Origin: DASPNM01 sp035626515
GTDB lineage: Bacteria > Bacteroidota > Bacteroidia > Chitinophagales > Chitinophagaceae
Assembly (NCBI GenBank): GCA_035626515.1
Contig: DASPNM010000035.1
Location: 62,001-126,000, forward strand
Length of the DNA: 64,000 nt
Direction of reading: 5' to 3'
Every line of letters starts with the position of its first letter. The first letter of the stretch is position 1. Shown here one piece after another: positions 60,318-64,000 of this stretch. The position numbers were made by a program, and so were the translations under genes. The notes under the pieces are model-generated. The model saw only the letters and a program-made list of their open reading frames with translations, was not told the DNA's origin and ran no database searches.

Positions 60318-62801
60318 ATGAAGTTGCAGGATACCAGGGGCTATCAGATCATTCATCATTGGTTGAGATCAAAGGGCTTTTATCCCTTTCACTTCCAGGA
60401 AGAAGCCTGGCACCACATCATCAATGGTGCAAGCGGGCTCGTAAATGCTCCCACTGGGTGCGGGAAAACCTTTGCGGTTTTTCTCGGAGCGCTGATTGAC
60501 TTCATCAACCGGCATCCCGGAGATTTTGGAAAGCGAAGGAAAAACGGGCTGCAGTTGCTGTGGATCACTCCTCTGCGAGCTCTGGCCAAAGATATCGCAA
60601 GGGCGATGCAGGAAGTGATTACCGACCTTGGCATGGGTTGGGAGGTGGGCGTGCGAAACGGTGATACGAGCCCGAGCGAGCGGGCGAAACAGAAACGACA
60701 GATGCCGGAAGTGCTGGTGATCACGCCCGAAAGCCTGCATTTACTGCTCGCCCAGAAAGGCTATCCCTCGTTGTTTGAATCGCTGAAGCTGATCGCTGTG
60801 GACGAATGGCACGAGCTTCTCGGCACCAAGCGCGGTGTGCAGGTGGAACTTGCCCTGTCGCGGCTGGTCGGTCTTGCGCGGATAACCAATCGAAATAACC
60901 AGATCTCGGTCTGGGGCATCTCGGCTACCATCGGAAACCTGGAGGAAGCGCGCCAGGTCTTGCTCCATCCACTGCAAATAACCGGGGTCACGGTCGTTGC
61001 CGAACTTTCCAAAAACATTGAGATTTTGTCCGTTTTCCCGGATGAAATTGAAAAATATCCATGGGCAGGCCATCTCGGCCTCAATCTGGCAGTAAAAATT
61101 CTCCCGATTATCCGCGAAAGCCGCACAACACTCGTTTTCATCAACACCCGCGGAATGAGCGAGCGATGGTACCAGGCGCTGCTCACGCTCGCGCCCGAAC
61201 TCGCAGGATCCATTGCCCTGCATCACGGATCGATCGACATGGAGCTCAGAAACTGGGTGGAGGATAATCTGCACACCGGAAACCTGAAAGTGGTGGTCTG
61301 CACTTCGAGTTTGGATCTTGGAGTAGACTTCCGTCCCGTCGAAACGGTGATCCAGGTAGGTTCTCCAAAAGGCGTGGCCCGCTTCCTGCAACGCGCGGGT
61401 CGAAGCGGCCACAGTCCGGAAGCCACGAGCAGGATTTATTTTTTGCCCACACATTCACTGGAACTGCTGGAAGCGGCGGCGCTCAAATCGGCGATTTCCG
61501 AAAGGCTGATCGAAAGCCGCGAACCCCGAATCCTTTGTTTCGACGTGCTGATTCAGTATCTCCACACTCTCGCCGTAGGTGAAGGATTTTTGCCGCACGA
61601 AATTTTGCCCGAGCTGCGCGCCACATGGTGCTTCCGGGACATGGACGATCAGGAATGGCAGAAGACCCTGCATTTTCTCACGGAAGGCGGGCAGGCGCTT
61701 GGACAATACGATGAATACCGGAAAGTGGAAATCGACGCTGGTGTTTTCCGCATTCGCAACCGGCGGCTCGCAATGCGGCACCGCCTTCACATAGGCACGA
61801 TCGTCAGCGACCCGATGATGAAAGTAAAATTTCTTACGGGCGGGTACGTCGGAATGATCGAAGAATATTTCATTTCCAGGCTTTCCCCGGGTGATGTTTT
61901 TACGCTCGCCGGCCGCCAGCTTGAGTTTGTGATGATCAAGGACATGACCGCGCTGGTAAGGCGAACCCATTCGAAAAAAGCGATCGTTCCCAGTTGGGAA
62001 GGGGGCCGGGTTCCGCTTAGTGCCAACCTCGGAAAAAAGCTTCGGGCCACGCTCGACAAGAGTTCGTCGAAGGAACTGGACTCCGAACCCGAGCTCGAGA
62101 TATTGCAACCGCTGCTGCAGCTTCAGGCTAAACTCTCGTACGTTCCAAAGGAAAACGAGCTGCTCATCGAACAGATCGAAACGCGCGACGGATTTCATCT
62201 CTTCGTTTATCCTTTCGAAGGCAGACTGGTGCACGAGGCCATGGCGGCCATACTCGCTTATCGCATTAGCCGCAGTACGCCGATCAGCTTTTCCTTCGCG
62301 ATGAACGACTACGGGTTTGAGCTCCTCAGCGACCAGCCGATACCGGTTGACGACAGCAATGTGTACGAGCTGTTCTCCCCCGAAAACCTTCTGCACGATA
62401 TTCAGCGCAGCGTGAACAGCACGGAGATGGCCAGGCGAAAATTTCGCGACATCGCGGTGATCGGCGGCCTTGTATTTCCCGGTTACCCCGGCGAGCAGAA
62501 AAAGGCGCGTCACCTTCAGGCCTCCGCATCCCTGTTGTTCAACGTTTTTTCGGAATATGACCCCCAAAACCTTTTGCTCCGCCAGGCGTACCAGGAAATA
62601 TTCGACCAGCAAATGGAAGAGCAACGCCTCCGGGAAATGCTGCAGCGGGTGCAGCGGTCCAGGATCATTTTGAAATTCCCCGACCGGCTCACACCGTTTT
62701 GTTTCCCGATCAAGGTAGACAGCATGCGCGAAGATCTCTCGTCGGAAAAAATGGAAGACCGGGTCCGTAAAATGCAGCTTCAGCTGGAGGCTATGGACTA
62801 G
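60318..62801 (+). CDS. Ligase-associated DEXH-box helicase (Lhr-type)
   Basis: An 827-residue superfamily 2 helicase. Walker A is APTGCGKTFAVFL (about residue 43-52), motif Ia LWITPLRALAKD, the DEXH box VDEWHELLG (about 160), motif III WGISATIGN, motif IV LVFINTRGMSE and motif VI FLQRAGRSGHSP. The region from about 430 onward matches the Lhr-type winged-helix and C-terminal domains. It should be a 3'-5' DNA or hybrid helicase/translocase acting with the MBL exonuclease, ligase and PdeM of this cluster. The length is typical for the ligase-associated subfamily. Confidence 0.92.
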   Translation: MKLQDTRGYQIIHHWLRSKGFYPFHFQEEAWHHIINGASGLVNAPTGCGKTFAVFLGALIDFINRHPGDFGKRRKNGLQLLWITPLRALAKDIARAMQEVITDLGMGWEVGVRNGDTSPSERAKQKRQMPEVLVITPESLHLLLAQKGYPSLFESLKLIAVDEWHELLGTKRGVQVELALSRLVGLARITNRNNQISVWGISATIGNLEEARQVLLHPLQITGVTVVAELSKNIEILSVFPDEIEKYPWAGHLGLNLAVKILPIIRESRTTLVFINTRGMSERWYQALLTLAPELAGSIALHHGSIDMELRNWVEDNLHTGNLKVVVCTSSLDLGVDFRPVETVIQVGSPKGVARFLQRAGRSGHSPEATSRIYFLPTHSLELLEAAALKSAISERLIESREPRILCFDVLIQYLHTLAVGEGFLPHEILPELRATWCFRDMDDQEWQKTLHFLTEGGQALGQYDEYRKVEIDAGVFRIRNRRLAMRHRLHIGTIVSDPMMKVKFLTGGYVGMIEEYFISRLSPGDVFTLAGRQLEFVMIKDMTALVRRTHSKKAIVPSWEGGRVPLSANLGKKLRATLDKSSSKELDSEPELEILQPLLQLQAKLSYVPKENELLIEQIETRDGFHLFVYPFEGRLVHEAMAAILAYRISRSTPISFSFAMNDYGFELLSDQPIPVDDSNVYELFSPENLLHDIQRSVNSTEMARRKFRDIAVIGGLVFPGYPGEQKKARHLQASASLLFNVFSEYDPQNLLLRQAYQEIFDQQMEEQRLREMLQRVQRSRIILKFPDRLTPFCFPIKVDSMREDLSSEKMEDRVRKMQLQLEAMD

Positions 62802-62810
62802 TTTCTTCAG

Positions 62811-62818
62811 TATTTTTG
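62811..62818 (+). promoter_or_regulatory. Putative -7 box of pdeM
   Basis: TATTTTTG matches the -7 consensus and lies 14 nt before the pdeM ATG, just after the helicase stop, so pdeM may have its own promoter besides read-through. Confidence 0.4.
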
Positions 62819-62832
62819 CCGGCCCCTCTGAA

Positions 62833-63480
62833 ATGCAATACCTCCACCCATACCAGGTCCGCGGCAACAGATTCTGCCTTTCTCCGGAACGCTGTCTTTT
62901 CTGGGAAGAAGAAAAAGCGCTGATCATTGCCGACATGCATCTGGGCAAGACGGGTCATTTTCGGCGTTCCGGCATCCCCGTGCCGCAACATATTTACCGC
63001 GCCGATCTGCAGCGGCTGGTGACGCAGCTATACTATTTCAGGGCGGAACGCCTGATCATCGTCGGGGACCTGACGCACAGCTCAGCGAACCGAGAGCTGG
63101 ACCTCTTTCTCCGCTGGAGAAAAGATTTTTCAGCGCTGCGAATCGACCTGGTGAAAGGAAACCACGACATTCTCGCTGAGGACTGGTACCGCCAGGCAGA
63201 AATAGTTATGTGCAACAATCTTGAGATCGGAGAGTTTGCTTTCTGCCACGACAGTGAGAACCGCAAAAAAGGGCACTACCATTTTTCCGGTCACGTTCAT
63301 CCGGGGGTAACATTGAAAGGAAAGGCGCAGCAGTCCATGAGACTGCCTTGCTTTTATTTCGCAAAAGATTTTTGCATTCTGCCGGCGTTCAGTCATTTCA
63401 CCGGCACTTACAGCGTACAGCCCGCGAAAGGAGAAACCGTATTTGCCATTCTCAGGAACCGGATCATGCAGGTTGCCTAA
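62833..63480 (+). CDS. pdeM: Ligase-associated endonuclease PdeM
   Basis: A 215-residue calcineurin-like metallophosphoesterase. The metal motifs are all present: ADMHLGKTGHFR, IVGDLTHSSANREL, LVKGNHDILAEDWY, FCHDSEN and FSGHVHPGVTLKG. It is the last gene of the ligase-associated cluster; family members were named for association with ligase and Lhr-type helicase, and should nick or trim DNA. The start MQYLHPYQVRGNRFCLSPER is normal. The stop overlaps that of the convergent DUF5916 gene. Confidence 0.92.
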   Translation: MQYLHPYQVRGNRFCLSPERCLFWEEEKALIIADMHLGKTGHFRRSGIPVPQHIYRADLQRLVTQLYYFRAERLIIVGDLTHSSANRELDLFLRWRKDFSALRIDLVKGNHDILAEDWYRQAEIVMCNNLEIGEFAFCHDSENRKKGHYHFSGHVHPGVTLKGKAQQSMRLPCFYFAKDFCILPAFSHFTGTYSVQPAKGETVFAILRNRIMQVA

Positions 63481-64000
63481 CGACGCCTGCGCAGCTGGTT
63501 GTAGTCGAGGAAATAAATAAAGCGCACGGTGGCCTCGTTGCCGTGCCGAAGGTCGAACACCTTTTCCAGGTTCCGCAGGTAGCTGCTTTTTCCGGTTAAT
63601 GTTACCATTTCATCTTCGCCCAGCCAGTTCTTGTACCCCAGGACAAGCCGGCTTCCCAGCCGGAAGTCCCAGGTAAGAAAGGCATCCACGTTAAAAATGT
63701 TCACGTTTTCATCGCGGCCGGCAATGAAGCCTCTCGGGGTGAGCTTTCCTGAGGCGTCTACATTATGAAAGCTGATGTAGTTTACGAGATTCCAGTAGTG
63801 CCGCGCGCGGAACGTTAGGTTCATCCTCGAGGTAAAATGGTAGATGCCTGAAAACACCGAAACGAATTCGCGGTTGTCCCGAAAACCCACGATCGGCTCC
63901 CCGCTAGGTTCCCTTGTAAATGCGTAGCCAAGCTGCCTGCCCTCAAACCGGGATGTTCCTTCAACGTCGAGACTGAAGCGGTTGCTGAACCGATACCGTG
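63477..64000 (-). CDS. DUF5916 outer-membrane-type protein (C-terminal part only)
   Basis: The minus strand is open from the window edge to the stop at 63477, about 174 residues, with no start inside, so the N-terminal part lies outside. The visible part is a run of amphipathic beta strands: RYRFSNRFSLDVEGTSRFEG, FTSRMNLTFRARHYWNL, FNVDAFLTWDFRLGSRLVL and the end VFDLRHGNEATVRFIYFLDY. This end pattern is typical of DUF5916, whose full proteins carry an N-terminal carbohydrate-binding-like domain and a C-terminal barrel. It converges with pdeM. Confidence 0.75.
   Translation of the reverse strand, partial: RYRFSNRFSLDVEGTSRFEGRQLGYAFTREPSGEPIVGFRDNREFVSVFSGIYHFTSRMNLTFRARHYWNLVNYISFHNVDASGKLTPRGFIAGRDENVNIFNVDAFLTWDFRLGSRLVLGYKNWLGEDEMVTLTGKSSYLRNLEKVFDLRHGNEATVRFIYFLDYNQLRRRR

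Noticed and set aside
61455..62948. Minus-strand open frame of 497 codons over the helicase gene
   Set aside because: The helicase motifs are complete on the plus strand and the antisense protein has no recognisable features.

Overview
The window reads as a chromosome segment of a Bacteroidota bacterium, probably of the Chitinophagales/Sphingobacteriia type. Supporting signs are the ruvA-sprA gene pair (SprA is the type IX secretion translocon), three proteins ending in type IX (T9SS) C-terminal sorting domains, a TonB-dependent receptor next to a DUF5689 lipoprotein, the Bacteroidota-typical bamD-rpoZ-coaBC-DUF4835-DUF4296 run, promoters with TAnnTTTG -7 boxes, and the near absence of Shine-Dalgarno sequences. 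Coding is dense, mostly GC-rich and almost all core-genome in character. I found no rRNA, tRNA, CRISPR array, prophage or insertion sequence.

Layout. 1-3 kb: the end of a futalosine hydrolase gene (menaquinone route) diverges from two tandem eukaryote-type 6-pyruvoyl-tetrahydropterin synthase genes, folE and fabD. 3-8 kb: acetyltransferase, PLP-dependent sulfur amino-acid enzyme, DinB-like protein, a secreted von Willebrand A protein, and fabH. 8-16 kb: ruvA and the 2.4-kaa sprA. 16-21 kb: two signalling modules in mirror image (multi-membrane-span protein, histidine kinase, NarL-type regulator), meeting tail to tail, with AT-rich outer genes and an AT-rich leader carrying a perfect palindrome, a possible 19-residue peptide and a long hairpin. 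21-25 kb: an unknown secreted protein, a CPBP protease, an unknown outer-membrane-like protein and the scoAB CoA-transferase.

25-31 kb: the DUF4296/DUF4835/coaBC/rpoZ/bamD run and an OmpA-family protein. 31-34 kb: polyprenyl synthase, recJ and a small methyltransferase. 34-41 kb: two secreted endonuclease/exonuclease/phosphatase-fold proteins flank a TonB receptor plus an OB-fold-like DUF5689 lipoprotein; I infer a possible system for using extracellular nucleic acid. 41-45 kb: rpsF-rpsR-rplI with a structured leader, a T9SS cargo protein, a glycine-rich RRM protein and a DUF2721 protein. 45-53 kb: a thioester-containing alpha-2-macroglobulin diverges from pbpC, with a candidate structured small RNA between them. 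53-64 kb: DUF2807 lipoprotein, guaA, a periplasmic-binding-fold protein, then the ligase-associated DNA repair cluster (MBL exonuclease, ATP-dependent ligase, DUF2071-like protein, Lhr-type helicase, PdeM), and the end of a DUF5916 protein.

The parts most worth follow-up are the mirrored sensor modules with their AT-rich leader, the nuclease/TonB/DUF5689 locus, the BH4-like pterin genes, and the candidate RNA between the macroglobulin and pbpC genes. All function calls come from reading motifs by eye; no database search was run.
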